A stretch of DNA of 5,942 nucleotides from an uncultured Phascolarctobacterium sp. (GTDB lineage Bacteria; Bacillota; Negativicutes; Acidaminococcales; Acidaminococcaceae): contig CAMFZA010000115.1 in the NCBI GenBank assembly GCA_946002345.1, positions 1 through 5,942 on the forward strand, read 5' to 3'. The notes under the pieces were generated by a model, which was not told the DNA's origin, did no database searches, and saw nothing but the letters and a program-made list of their open reading frames with translations. Positions 1 through 5,942 of the stretch are shown piece after piece (within the stretch, counting starts at the first letter, position 1; the number at the start of each line of letters is the position of its first letter). Position numbers and translations under genes: made by a program.

Positions 1-1145
1 AAGGCCATCCTGATAAAATTGCCGACCAAATTTCTGATGCAGTATTGGATGCCATCTTGAAAGAGGACCCCAAGGGTCGTGTAGCCTGTGAAACCATTGT
101 GACCACCGGTCAAATCCATATTTTTGGTGAGATTTCTACCAAATGCTATGTGGATATTCCGCACATTGCTCGTAAAACTGTTATTGATATTGGCTATGAC
201 CGTGCCAAATACGGCTTTGATGGCAACACCTGCGGTGTTTTGATTTCCATTGATGAGCAATCCAGTGATATTGCTATGGGCGTTGATAAGGCTTTAGAGG
301 CCAAGGATGGCAAAGCATCTGAAGAAGAAGCAGGTGCTGGTGACCAAGGTATGATGTTTGGTTATGCTACCAATGAAACCGAAAGCTATATGCCCATGCC
401 TGCGTACTTGGCTAACAAGCTGGCTTTGCGCCTGACCGAAGTACGCAAGAACGGTACCCTGCCCTATCTGCGTCCTGATGGCAAAACTCAGGTTACTGTG
501 GAATATGTGGATGGCAAGCCTGTGCGCATCGATGCAATAGTAATTTCTTCCCAGCATGCTCCGGAAATCACCCATGCACAAATTGAGAAGGATTTGATTG
601 AAAACGTGGTTAAGGCCATTGTTCCTGCTGAAATGCTGGATGAGAACACTAAGTATTATATTAACCCCACCGGTCGCTTTGTTATTGGTGGTCCTCAGGG
701 TGATGCTGGCCTGACCGGTCGTAAAATCATCGTTGATACTTATGGTGGCATGGCCCGTCATGGCGGCGGTGCTTTCTCCGGCAAGGACCCCTCCAAGGTG
801 GACCGTAGTGCTGCCTATGCAGCTCGCTATGTAGCTAAGAACATTGTGGCTGCTGGTCTGGCTGACAAATGTGAAATCCAATTGGCCTACGCTATCGGCG
901 TAGCACAACCGGTTTCTGTTTTGGTAGAAACCTTTGGTACAGCAAAGATTGACGAAGAAAAAATTGCTGAATTGGTACGCAAGAACTTCGCTTTGAGCCC
1001 CACCGGCATCATCCGTGAGCTGGATTTGCTGCGTCCCATCTACAAGCAAACTGCTGCTTATGGCCATTTCGGTCGCACTGATGTGGATCTGCCCTGGGAG
1101 CACACCGACAAGGCTGCTACCCTGCGTGAGCAAGCAGGCCTGTAA
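1..1145 (+). CDS. metK: S-adenosylmethionine synthetase (MetK), 5' end cut by window
   Basis: The enzyme makes S-adenosylmethionine from methionine and ATP in the cytoplasm, normally as a tetramer. The frame is open from position 3, beginning with the hallmark GHPDK (positions 3-17), whose His and Asp act in catalysis and Mg binding. Only the first 15 or so residues of a roughly 395-residue family protein are missing. Further family signatures are GAGDQG (333-350), which belongs to the ATP-site loop, and [19 protein letters not shown] (from 762), another classic MetK signature. The C-terminal ending [16 protein letters not shown] is also typical. An ATG at 45 lies inside the conserved domain (VLDAILKED) and is not the true start. 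The gene is intact to its TAA at 1143-1145. It appears to be its own transcription unit, because a strong terminator follows. Upstream regulation, such as a SAM riboswitch, would lie outside the window. Confidence 0.97.
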   Translation, partial: GHPDKIADQISDAVLDAILKEDPKGRVACETIVTTGQIHIFGEISTKCYVDIPHIARKTVIDIGYDRAKYGFDGNTCGVLISIDEQSSDIAMGVDKALEAKDGKASEEEAGAGDQGMMFGYATNETESYMPMPAYLANKLALRLTEVRKNGTLPYLRPDGKTQVTVEYVDGKPVRIDAIVISSQHAPEITHAQIEKDLIENVVKAIVPAEMLDENTKYYINPTGRFVIGGPQGDAGLTGRKIIVDTYGGMARHGGGAFSGKDPSKVDRSAAYAARYVAKNIVAAGLADKCEIQLAYAIGVAQPVSVLVETFGTAKIDEEKIAELVRKNFALSPTGIIRELDLLRPIYKQTAAYGHFGRTDVDLPWEHTDKAATLREQAGL

Positions 1146-1151
1146 GTCTTT

Positions 1152-1202
1152 TAGCTTGTGCGGCGGCCAGTCGCAATGCTAAGTATGAAATCCTAGCTGC
1201 GA
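1152..1202 (+). other. Possible pair of mutually exclusive hairpins in the metK 3' region
   Basis: Three related segments can pair in two ways. TAGCTTGTGCG (1152-1162) can pair imperfectly with CGCAATGCTA (1172-1181). That same middle segment, TCGCAATGCTA (1171-1181), can instead pair with TAGCTGCGA (1194-1202) through 9 bp with a 2-nt bulge. No U-run follows either hairpin, so neither is a terminator by itself. They may protect the 3' end of the metK mRNA, or may simply be chance pairing. No coding potential is visible here beyond a 6-codon frame. Confidence 0.25.
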
Positions 1203-1239
1203 TGAATATTATGTTTAAATATTGACAATTTATGCACGT

Positions 1240-1275
1240 AACCTCTGCGATTTTCCTTCGCAGAGGTTATTTTTA
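1240..1275 (+). terminator. Rho-independent terminator after metK
   Basis: There is a perfect 11-bp inverted repeat: AACCTCTGCGA (1240-1250) against TCGCAGAGGTT (1258-1268), with a 7-nt loop, TTTTCCT. ATTTTTAT follows directly. This is a classic intrinsic terminator for + strand transcription, about 95 nt after the metK stop. On the opposite strand no T-run follows, so it looks one-directional. It separates metK from the downstream operon. Confidence 0.92.
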
Positions 1276-1286
1276 TACAGATACCC

Positions 1287-1315
1287 TTTAAATTTGGCAC
1301 CTTTTTTGGTATAAT
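1287..1315 (+). promoter_or_regulatory. Sigma-A type promoter of the hydrolase/ABC/racemase operon
   Basis: A perfect -10 box TATAAT lies at 1310-1315. At 17-bp spacing the -35 position reads TTTAAA (1287-1292), a poor match to TTGACA. That suggests a modest or activator-dependent promoter. Transcription would start near 1322, leaving a leader of about 35 nt before the ATG at 1358. It sits after the metK terminator and before the first operon gene, which is where a promoter is expected. Confidence 0.6.
1294..1310 (+). promoter_or_regulatory. Sigma-54-like -24/-12 element overlapping the -10 box (tentative)
   Basis: The sequence TTGGCAC (1294-1300), then 5 nt, then TTGGT (1306-1310) resembles the sigma-54 consensus TTGGCAC-N5-TTGCW. 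The two GG dinucleotides (1296-1297 and 1308-1309) are separated by exactly 10 bp, the required phasing. The -24 half is perfect. The -12 half has GG where GC is almost invariant, and this is a serious mismatch. It may be coincidence in an AT-rich promoter. Confidence 0.25.
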
Positions 1316-1339
1316 AAAACCTAATGAATTTAGCTATTT

Positions 1340-1350
1340 AGGGAGAGAGG
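1340..1350 (+). promoter_or_regulatory. Ribosome binding site of first CE4 gene
   Basis: A purine-rich AGGGAGAGAGG lies 7 nt before the ATG at 1358. It fixes that start: no in-frame upstream start has comparable support, and the protein begins a few residues before the conserved NodB-fold core. Confidence 0.75.
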
Positions 1351-1357
1351 TTATCAC

Positions 1358-2215
1358 ATGAGCTTGAAAAATGGTGATGGTATTATTTGGCCGTCGGGCA
1401 AGCGGATAGCTGCAATGGTGACCTTTGATTTTGATGGGGAGCTGCTGCGCCAGTCCGTAATTGGCAAACGCAGTATTGGTTTTTCTGATATAAGTCGGGG
1501 GCAATATGGACCAGATGAGGGGCTTAAGCGTTGCTTGGATATGTTGGAGCGCCAGCATTTACAAACTACTTTTTTTGTTCCAGGACGCATGGTAGAAAAA
1601 TATCCTGCTCATATAGCCCAAATCGTGGCCGCAGGTCATGAACTGGCCTACCATGGTTATGAGCATGAGGCTGCAGTGGATATGCCTGCTGCTGAGGAAG
1701 AAGCAAACATGGCTCAAAGCGAGGCCTTGCTGGCACAATTTGCTGGAACAAGACCTGTGGGCTATCGTGGTCCCTTGGACTTGTTGCCTAATTGTGCTTT
1801 GCCCTTGATGTCCCAGCGAGGTTATTTATATGATTCCACTCTGAAGGATTGTGATTGGGCTTATTTACATGAGTCTACAGGTATTGTGGAGCTGCCCACA
1901 GAACCTAGCTTAGATGATTTTTCCTTCTTTTACTTTTCTTATGCTGATGAAGCTACTATAACCTGCAGTTATCCTGTGGATTATGTGTATGGCATTTGGC
2001 GTGATAATTTTGATGAGCTGGCTGAAGAAGGGGACAAGGTTTTTGTCCTGAAGCTGCACCCACAACTGATTGGCCGAGCTAGTCGGGTGCGCATGCTGGA
2101 GCGCTTTATTGAGTATATGCGCCAGCAGGGAGCCTGGCTGGCCACCTGCCGCGAGGTAGCTCAATATGTCAAGGATTATTACACCAATGGACAGGAAAAA
2201 GGGGGTGCATGCTGA
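1358..2215 (+). CDS. NodB/CE4-fold hydrolase, HpPgdA/PuuE-like (copy 1)
   Basis: This 285-residue protein has the deacetylase-fold motifs in order: FDFD (23-26; D24 candidate base, D26 candidate metal ligand), TFFVPG (71-76), HGYEHE (99-104; H99 and H103 candidate metal ligands), YRGP (136-139), a YDST segment (158-161) and KLHPQLIGR (232-240, with the HP motif). The HGYxHE and HPxxIGR forms are characteristic of the branch containing Helicobacter PgdA, PuuE-type allantoinase and bacterial cyclic imidase, not of exported chitin or xylan deacetylases. Length fits this branch (about 280-310). There is no signal peptide or membrane segment, so it is probably cytoplasmic. It is the first gene of the operon and its TGA overlaps the next start. 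The substrate is unknown: a C-N bond in a cyclic amide, ureide or N-acyl compound is my inference, and peptidoglycan deacetylation is the alternative. The fold call is firm; the function is not. Confidence 0.88.
   Translation: MSLKNGDGIIWPSGKRIAAMVTFDFDGELLRQSVIGKRSIGFSDISRGQYGPDEGLKRCLDMLERQHLQTTFFVPGRMVEKYPAHIAQIVAAGHELAYHGYEHEAAVDMPAAEEEANMAQSEALLAQFAGTRPVGYRGPLDLLPNCALPLMSQRGYLYDSTLKDCDWAYLHESTGIVELPTEPSLDDFSFFYFSYADEATITCSYPVDYVYGIWRDNFDELAEEGDKVFVLKLHPQLIGRASRVRMLERFIEYMRQQGAWLATCREVAQYVKDYYTNGQEKGGAC
2200..2205 (+). promoter_or_regulatory. Ribosome binding site deciding the start of CE4 copy 2
   Basis: AGGGGG lies 9 nt before the ATG at 2215 but only 3 nt before the alternative ATG at 2209. 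The 2215 start also forms the TGATG stop-start overlap typical of translational coupling, so 2215 is preferred. Confidence 0.6.
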
Positions 2216-3048
2216 TGAATTGGCACTGGCCCCAAGATAAGAGCATGGCTTTATGCCTTTCCTTCGATATTGACGCAGAGACCTTGTGGCTTACCCGCAA
2301 TGACATCAATGCTCGCCATTTGGTACACATGTCCCGTGGACTGTATGCCACTAAACAAGCGTTACCACGTATTTTGAACATGCTGGAGGCTGAGGATTTA
2401 AGAGCAACCTTTTTCACCACTGCCTATACAGCAGAAATACATCCTGAGATTATCAAGTATATTGCCGAACAAGGTCATGAAATAGGTTACCATGGCTATA
2501 TGCACGAGGTTATGGATACTTATGAGGCTGAAAGTGCTCTCATGGATAAGGTGGATGATATCTTCCGCCGTCTTATAGGCAAGCGCCCTGTGGGTGTACG
2601 CATGCCCGATGGTATTATTCATGACTTCCACAAAAAGCTGTGGCTGGATCGAGGTATCATCTATTCTTCTAACTGGCGTAATAATGATGGTCCCTTCCTC
2701 TTAGATATGGATGGTAAGGAAATACCCATTGTGGAGTTACCTAAGGATGGAGTAGTTGATGATACATCCTATGATATGTATACCTTGCAGCATCCTGAGC
2801 ATTATTATTTGCGCAGTGGCAGGGAAATGGTGCAGATTTGGCAGGACGAAATTGATGCTTTAGCAGAGGAAGGACGCATGTTGAATTTTGTTATGCATCC
2901 TCAGTTTATTGGCCGTCCCGGTTATGTGCGGGCCCTGCGTGATTTTTTACACCACGCTAAGGATATCAACGCATGGATAACCACGGATGAGTCTGTGGCA
3001 AAGCATGTATTAGCCCAAAAAGGGTATAATATAGAAGTAAAATACTAA
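2215..3048 (+). CDS. NodB/CE4-fold hydrolase, HpPgdA/PuuE-like (copy 2)
   Basis: This 277-residue protein (279 if started at 2209) is a paralogue of the preceding gene along its whole length. Motifs are SFDID (16-20; D18, D20), ATFF (64-67), HGYMHE (93-98; H93 and H97 candidate metal ligands), VRMP (128-131), YSSN (150-153) and MHPQFIGRP (227-235). It therefore keeps the acidic pair, the two His and the HP motif. It differs from copy 1 where the substrate pocket is expected: RMPDG replaces RGPLD, and SSNWRNND replaces DSTLKDCD. There is no signal peptide, so a cytoplasmic location is likely. The TGATG overlap implies coupled, roughly equal synthesis of the two proteins, compatible with a mixed oligomer or with two related substrates. 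The automatic label would be polysaccharide deacetylase; a small-molecule amidohydrolase role is suggested by the ABC transporter and racemase genes alongside. The substrate cannot be named. Confidence 0.88.
   Translation: MNWHWPQDKSMALCLSFDIDAETLWLTRNDINARHLVHMSRGLYATKQALPRILNMLEAEDLRATFFTTAYTAEIHPEIIKYIAEQGHEIGYHGYMHEVMDTYEAESALMDKVDDIFRRLIGKRPVGVRMPDGIIHDFHKKLWLDRGIIYSSNWRNNDGPFLLDMDGKEIPIVELPKDGVVDDTSYDMYTLQHPEHYYLRSGREMVQIWQDEIDALAEEGRMLNFVMHPQFIGRPGYVRALRDFLHHAKDINAWITTDESVAKHVLAQKGYNIEVKY
3025..3030 (+). promoter_or_regulatory. Possible internal promoter (-10 box) before the binding-protein gene
   Basis: A perfect TATAAT lies in the last codons of CE4 copy 2, 38 nt before the binding-protein ATG. 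No convincing -35 box is seen at 16-18 bp upstream, and there is no TGn extension. It could provide extra transcripts for the lipoprotein, which is usually needed in excess over its permease. It may also be a by-product of codons for Tyr-Asn. Confidence 0.3.
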
Positions 3049-3053
3049 TATGA

Positions 3054-3060
3054 AGAGGGG
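3054..3060 (+). promoter_or_regulatory. Ribosome binding site of the binding-protein gene
   Basis: AGAGGGG lies 8 nt before the ATG at 3069, inside the 20-bp gap after CE4 copy 2. It supports the start that yields a complete lipoprotein signal. An out-of-frame ATG at 3062 is ignored. Confidence 0.75.
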
Positions 3061-3068
3061 TATGAAAA

Positions 3069-3890
3069 ATGAAAAAATTATTTGCATTCTTGGCAACTGC
3101 TATGCTGGCTTTGATGTTAGTTGGTTGCGGCGGTGAAAAGAAGGAGGCTCCCAAGGCTGATGCCAAGGGTGAAAAGTGGGTTGTAGCCATTAACTCTACC
3201 TTCCCTCCCTTTGAATCTGTAAAAGAGGGAACCAAGGAGTATCAGGGTGTGGACATCGATATTGCCGAATATCTGGCAAAAAAGATGAACAAAAAGATTG
3301 AATTCACTGATATGAAATTTGCTTCTTTGGTACCGACTCTGCAAAGCGGTCGTGCTGATGTCATCATTTCCGCAATTTCTCCGACTGATGAACGTATGAA
3401 GGTAGTGGACTTCTCCAAGCCCTATTACTTCCCCATGAAGGCTTTGATTTGCAAAAAGGGTGCTAACATCGATTCCATGGCTAAGCTGAAGGGCAAGAAG
3501 GCTGGTGCTTCCATGGGCACTACCTATGCAAAAGAGCTGAAGGCTGCCGGTGGCATTGAAGTTGTTGAGTTGGATACTACTCCGTTGGTAGTGCAAGATA
3601 TTAAAAATGGTCGTTTGGCCGCAGGTCTCTTCGATTCCTCTCAAGCTGCTGTTTTTGTAAAACAAAATCCTGATATTGAGTTGCATGTGCTGCAGGGTGC
3701 TGTTGTCAAGGATGATACCTTTGCTATTGCTTTGCCCAAGAACTCTAAGGATACCGAAAAAATCAATGCGCTCTTGAAAGAAATGCGCACCAATGGTGAG
3801 CTTCACAAAATTTTGGTTAAACACATGGGTGAAGAAGCAACCAATCAATATGAAGCTGCTATTAAGGACTTGGAAATTGCCAAGCTGTAA
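3069..3890 (+). CDS. Polar amino acid ABC transporter substrate-binding lipoprotein
   Basis: This 273-residue protein belongs to the SBP_bac_3 family (periplasmic binding protein type 2). The N-terminus has two Lys, a hydrophobic stretch and lipobox LVGC (17-20), so it should be lipid-anchored at C20 outside the cytoplasmic membrane. Family landmarks are FPPFES (45-50), YQGVDIDIAEYLA (58-70), SPTDER (104-109) followed by VDFSKPYY, SMGTT (148-152) and GLFDSS (186-191), with a late AIALPKNS. In this family the Arg of the T-x-E-R motif (R109) normally grips the ligand alpha-carboxylate, and an Asp like D189 grips the alpha-amino group. Both are present, so an amino acid or close derivative is the expected ligand. 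Permease and ATPase genes follow immediately. Exact specificity cannot be read, and the neighbouring hydrolases and racemase hint at a non-standard ligand. Confidence 0.95.
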   Translation: MKKLFAFLATAMLALMLVGCGGEKKEAPKADAKGEKWVVAINSTFPPFESVKEGTKEYQGVDIDIAEYLAKKMNKKIEFTDMKFASLVPTLQSGRADVIISAISPTDERMKVVDFSKPYYFPMKALICKKGANIDSMAKLKGKKAGASMGTTYAKELKAAGGIEVVELDTTPLVVQDIKNGRLAAGLFDSSQAAVFVKQNPDIELHVLQGAVVKDDTFAIALPKNSKDTEKINALLKEMRTNGELHKILVKHMGEEATNQYEAAIKDLEIAKL

Positions 3891-3894
3891 GGAG
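3888..3894 (+). promoter_or_regulatory. Ribosome binding site of the permease gene
   Basis: TAAGGAG overlaps the stop codon of the binding-protein gene and lies 8 nt before the ATG at 3903. This is a good match to the Shine-Dalgarno consensus and fits coupled translation. Confidence 0.8.
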
Positions 3895-3902
3895 CGGTTA
3901 AA

Positions 3903-4559
3903 ATGTTAGATTTTACCGTACTGGAGCCGTATTTCCCGCTTTTGGCCTCTGCTGTGTGGATTACTTTGAAGTTCACCTTCTTTTCCAGCATCATGGGCTT
4001 TTTGGGTGGCTTCATATTAGCCTTAATTACATTATCTAAAAATAAGCTACTGTCTTTTTTAGCTAAGGCATATATTTCAGTTTTCCGTGGCACACCACTT
4101 TTGGTGCAGCTGATGCTGATTTATTTTGCTACGCCTCAATTGACCAGCTACACTATTACTGCTCTGGAGGCAGGCGTACTGTCCTTCGGTTTGAATTCTG
4201 CTGCTTATATTTCCGAGGCTTTACGTGGAGGCATCCTAGCTGTGGATAAGGGTCTATGGGAAGGCGCCATGAGCTTGGGCGTACCCAAGCATCGCTTCCT
4301 TTTGGACATTATCCTGCCCCAGGCTATCAAAAATGCACTGCCTTCCTTGGTCAACGAAAGCATTATGCTTTTAAAGGATTCCAGCCTTGTTTCTGTTATC
4401 GGCGTGGCAGACACCCTGCGTTGGGCAGACTTAATTCAGGCAAAGACCTTCCGCGCTTTCGAAGCCTTTATTGTGGCAGCTGCGGTTTATTATGTATTGG
4501 TTATGGCCCTGAACTTTTTGGGCTCTTTGTTAGAAAAGAAGGTGCGCGTCAGTGATTGA
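3903..4559 (+). CDS. Polar amino acid ABC transporter permease (HisM/GlnP type)
   Basis: This 218-residue, strongly hydrophobic protein forms the membrane channel of the importer, probably as a homodimer since only one permease gene is present. About five membrane segments are seen, at roughly 12-42 (long first helix), 50-78, 88-108, 148-168 and 186-208. The family signature [10 protein letters not shown] (61-70) is present. The EAA coupling loop runs from E120 to A141 ([13 protein letters not shown], ending in ILPQA) and contacts the ATPase. The length matches the usual 215-225. The gene starts 12 bp after the binding-protein stop. Its last 8 bp overlap the ATPase gene, so the two are likely translationally coupled. 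Nothing looks truncated. The transported compound is set by the binding protein and is unknown. Confidence 0.96.
   Translation: MLDFTVLEPYFPLLASAVWITLKFTFFSSIMGFLGGFILALITLSKNKLLSFLAKAYISVFRGTPLLVQLMLIYFATPQLTSYTITALEAGVLSFGLNSAAYISEALRGGILAVDKGLWEGAMSLGVPKHRFLLDIILPQAIKNALPSLVNESIMLLKDSSLVSVIGVADTLRWADLIQAKTFRAFEAFIVAAAVYYVLVMALNFLGSLLEKKVRVSD
4537..4542 (+). promoter_or_regulatory. Ribosome binding site supporting a GTG start for the ATPase
   Basis: AGAAGG inside the end of the permease gene lies 9 nt before the GTG at 4552. GTG gives the family-standard start [12 protein letters not shown], and no ATG upstream could serve. Confidence 0.65.
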
Positions 4560-5277
4560 GATTAAACACCTGTCAAAAAGCTTTGGTGATTTGGAGGTCT
4601 TGAAGGACGTTTCTCTCACCATTAATAAGGGCGAGGTCGTGACCATTATTGGTTCTTCTGGTAGTGGTAAGTCCACTCTTTTGCGCTGCATCAATCTTTT
4701 GGAGCAGCCTACAGGGGGCGCCATCCTTTTTGAAGGCAAGGATATTGTCAATGAAAAGGTGCGTATTGAGGATATTCGCAAGAATGCCTGCATGGTTTTC
4801 CAACACTTCAATCTTTTCGCCAATATGACGGTGTTGGAAAACATGACCTATGCACCTAGAGTTGTCAATAAATTGTCTAAGGAAGAGGCTACGGAGAAGG
4901 CCTTGAAGCTTTTGGCGAAGGTCAATTTAAGCGATAAGGCCAATGAGTATCCCAGCCGTTTGAGCGGTGGCCAAAAACAGCGTGTAGCTATTGCTCGTGC
5001 ATTGTGTATGGAACCCAAGGTGTTGCTGTTGGACGAGCCCACCAGTGCTCTGGACCCGGAAATGGTTAAGGAGGTACTGGATGTTATCAAGCAATTGGCC
5101 AACACCGGTATTACCATGGTTTTAGTAACCCATGAAATGGGCTTTGCCAAAGATGTTTCAGACACTGTTTATTTTATGGATGGAGGCTACCTTATCGAAG
5201 GTGGTACTCCTGATGAAGTCTTTAACCATCCTAAGACCGACAGAGCAAAGAAGTTTTTGGCTTCTATTTTGGTGTAA
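4552..5277 (+). CDS. Polar amino acid ABC transporter ATP-binding protein (GlnQ/HisP type)
   Basis: This 241-residue cytoplasmic ATPase powers the importer. All nucleotide-binding motifs are intact: Walker [10 protein letters not shown] (34-42), Q-loop Q84 in FQHFNLF, signature LSGGQKQR (137-144), Walker B VLLLDEP (157-163) with catalytic E162, D-loop SALD (165-168) and switch His H194 in THE. The length is normal for the family (240-250). The start is GTG at 4552, overlapping the permease stop by 8 bp; the GTG may lower expression relative to the binding protein. It closes the transporter trio of one binding protein, one permease and one ATPase. The racemase-like gene begins only 3 bp after its TAA, so that gene is very probably in the same transcript. 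Confidence 0.97.
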   Translation: MIEIKHLSKSFGDLEVLKDVSLTINKGEVVTIIGSSGSGKSTLLRCINLLEQPTGGAILFEGKDIVNEKVRIEDIRKNACMVFQHFNLFANMTVLENMTYAPRVVNKLSKEEATEKALKLLAKVNLSDKANEYPSRLSGGQKQRVAIARALCMEPKVLLLDEPTSALDPEMVKEVLDVIKQLANTGITMVLVTHEMGFAKDVSDTVYFMDGGYLIEGGTPDEVFNHPKTDRAKKFLASILV

Positions 5278-5280
5278 TGT

Positions 5281-5942
5281 ATGAAGATTTTTATTATTAA
5301 TCCTGATTATGGGGTTACTCCTGAGCAGCTGGCCGTGCGGTGCCGGCTGCTCAGTGCATATGTAGGGCCAGATGTGGAACTGCATATGGAGTGCCTGCAA
5401 AATAATCACATAGAAATTGATTCAGCGCTGGATGTGGCTTTAGCAGCGCCGGAGATCATCACTATGGCCTGGCGTGCGCAAAATGAAGGCTATGACGCTG
5501 TGGTGATTTATTGTTTTAGTGACCCTGCAGTGGAAGCTTGTCGTGAACTGCTGGATATTCCTGTGGTGGGGGCTGGGCAGGCGGCCTGCCTTTTGGCACC
5601 TATGGTGGGGAGGCAGGCAGGTCTGCTGCTGGCTAGTGCTGCACGGACTCCTGAGAAGCGAATTTTCGTGGAGCAGTGTGGTGTTCAACCCAGCCGTATT
5701 ACCGCTATCGGCGGCTTGGCTCATGCAGTGGACCCTTGGGGCGAGCGGGAGCGAGCCTTAGAGCTATTGGCTGAGGCAGGTGCTGCGCTTTTGGCACAAA
5801 GTGGGGTGCAGGTGCTTATTTTAGGCTGTTTATCTTTTTTAGGCTTGGCCAAGCCCTTAGAGAGGCGGCTAGGTGTGCCCATCATTGATGCAGCCGCAGC
5901 ATCTGTTGCTGCTGCAGAAGCACTGGTGCGACAGGGTTTAGG
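5281..5942 (+). CDS. Asp/Glu/hydantoin racemase family protein, 3' end cut by window
   Basis: An ATG-started frame stays open to the window end (220 full codons visible; family members are about 220-250, so little is missing). It opens with a beta strand and NPDYG, where relatives usually have NPN(T/S). It contains VIYCFSDPAVEACREL (75-90) and IPVVGAGQAA (93-102), typical of HyuE hydantoin racemase and allantoin racemase, then LILGCLSF (179-186) and GVPIIDAAAASVAAA (198-212). C78 and C183 match the two-cysteine acid-base pair of the family and keep the expected separation of about 105 residues. The role would be interconverting stereoisomers of a hydantoin, ureide or amino acid-like compound. 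The ribosome site is weak (GGTG at 5271-5274), so translation probably depends on coupling to the ATPase gene 3 bp upstream. Family call is firm; substrate unknown. Confidence 0.85.
   Translation, partial: MKIFIINPDYGVTPEQLAVRCRLLSAYVGPDVELHMECLQNNHIEIDSALDVALAAPEIITMAWRAQNEGYDAVVIYCFSDPAVEACRELLDIPVVGAGQAACLLAPMVGRQAGLLLASAARTPEKRIFVEQCGVQPSRITAIGGLAHAVDPWGERERALELLAEAGAALLAQSGVQVLILGCLSFLGLAKPLERRLGVPIIDAAAASVAAAEALVRQGL

Noticed and set aside
45..47. ATG as a start of metK
   Set aside because: Conserved MetK sequence (GHPDK onward) continues upstream in frame to the window edge, so this Met is internal.
294..1133. Long minus-strand open frame (279 codons) opposite metK
   Set aside because: It mirrors the codon bias of metK, has no ribosome site or recognisable domain, and the + strand gene is certain.
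1222..1227. Perfect TTGACA that could be a -35 box
   Set aside because: At 16-18 bp downstream there is no -10-like sequence; that position falls in the terminator stem.
2209..2211. ATG as the start of CE4 copy 2
   Set aside because: Only 3 nt from the G-rich ribosome site; the ATG at 2215 has better spacing and overlaps the stop. The two differ by only two residues, so this is a preference, not proof.
3117..3848. Minus-strand open frame (243 codons) opposite the binding-protein gene
   Set aside because: Shadow of a clearly recognised SBP_bac_3 gene; no protein family features.
4256..4555. Plus-strand frame inside the permease gene (99 codons)
   Set aside because: Out-of-frame reading of the EAA-loop and C-terminal region of the permease; no family resemblance and no supporting ribosome site.
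5519..5761. Plus-strand frame inside the racemase-like gene (80 codons)
   Set aside because: Trp-rich out-of-frame translation overlapping the well-supported racemase frame, which runs through the whole segment.
1..5942. CRISPR arrays, insertion sequences, tRNA or rRNA genes, attachment sites
   Set aside because: No regular direct repeats, transposase-like frames, tRNA-like folds or rRNA-like sequence were seen; almost all of the window is accounted for by coding genes.

Overview
The window looks like a chromosome segment from a low-to-mid GC Firmicute. Strong AG-rich Shine-Dalgarno sites, a Gram-positive-like lipoprotein signal and the MetK sequence fit this. A member of the Negativicutes (Acidaminococcus/Phascolarctobacterium-like) is my best guess, but that rests on general resemblance only. 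All genes are on the + strand.

Region 1 (1-1145) is the 3' part, about 95%, of metK (S-adenosylmethionine synthetase). Region 2 (1146-1357) is non-coding. It holds possible alternative hairpins just after metK, a textbook intrinsic terminator at 1240-1275, and a promoter region ending in a perfect TATAAT at 1310-1315. A sigma-54-like TGGCAC element overlaps that promoter.

Region 3 (1358 to the window end) is a tightly packed operon of at least six genes. They encode two tandem, translationally coupled NodB/CE4-fold hydrolases of the HpPgdA/PuuE type, a polar amino acid ABC transporter (lipoprotein binding protein, permease, ATPase), and an Asp/Glu/hydantoin-racemase family protein cut by the window end. 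Gene junctions are overlaps (TGATG; 8 bp) or gaps of 3 to 20 bp.

Most interesting reading: neither CE4 protein has a signal peptide or membrane anchor. They sit with an amino acid-type importer and a racemase of the HyuE/allantoin-racemase superfamily. Automatic 'polysaccharide deacetylase' labels may therefore be misleading. The set could be an uptake-and-catabolism system for a small cyclic amide, imide, ureide or N-acyl amino acid, in which the importer brings in the compound, the racemase interconverts stereoisomers, and two hydrolases of different specificity open or deacylate it. This is inference; the substrate cannot be read from the sequence. A cytoplasmic peptidoglycan or amino-sugar role remains possible.
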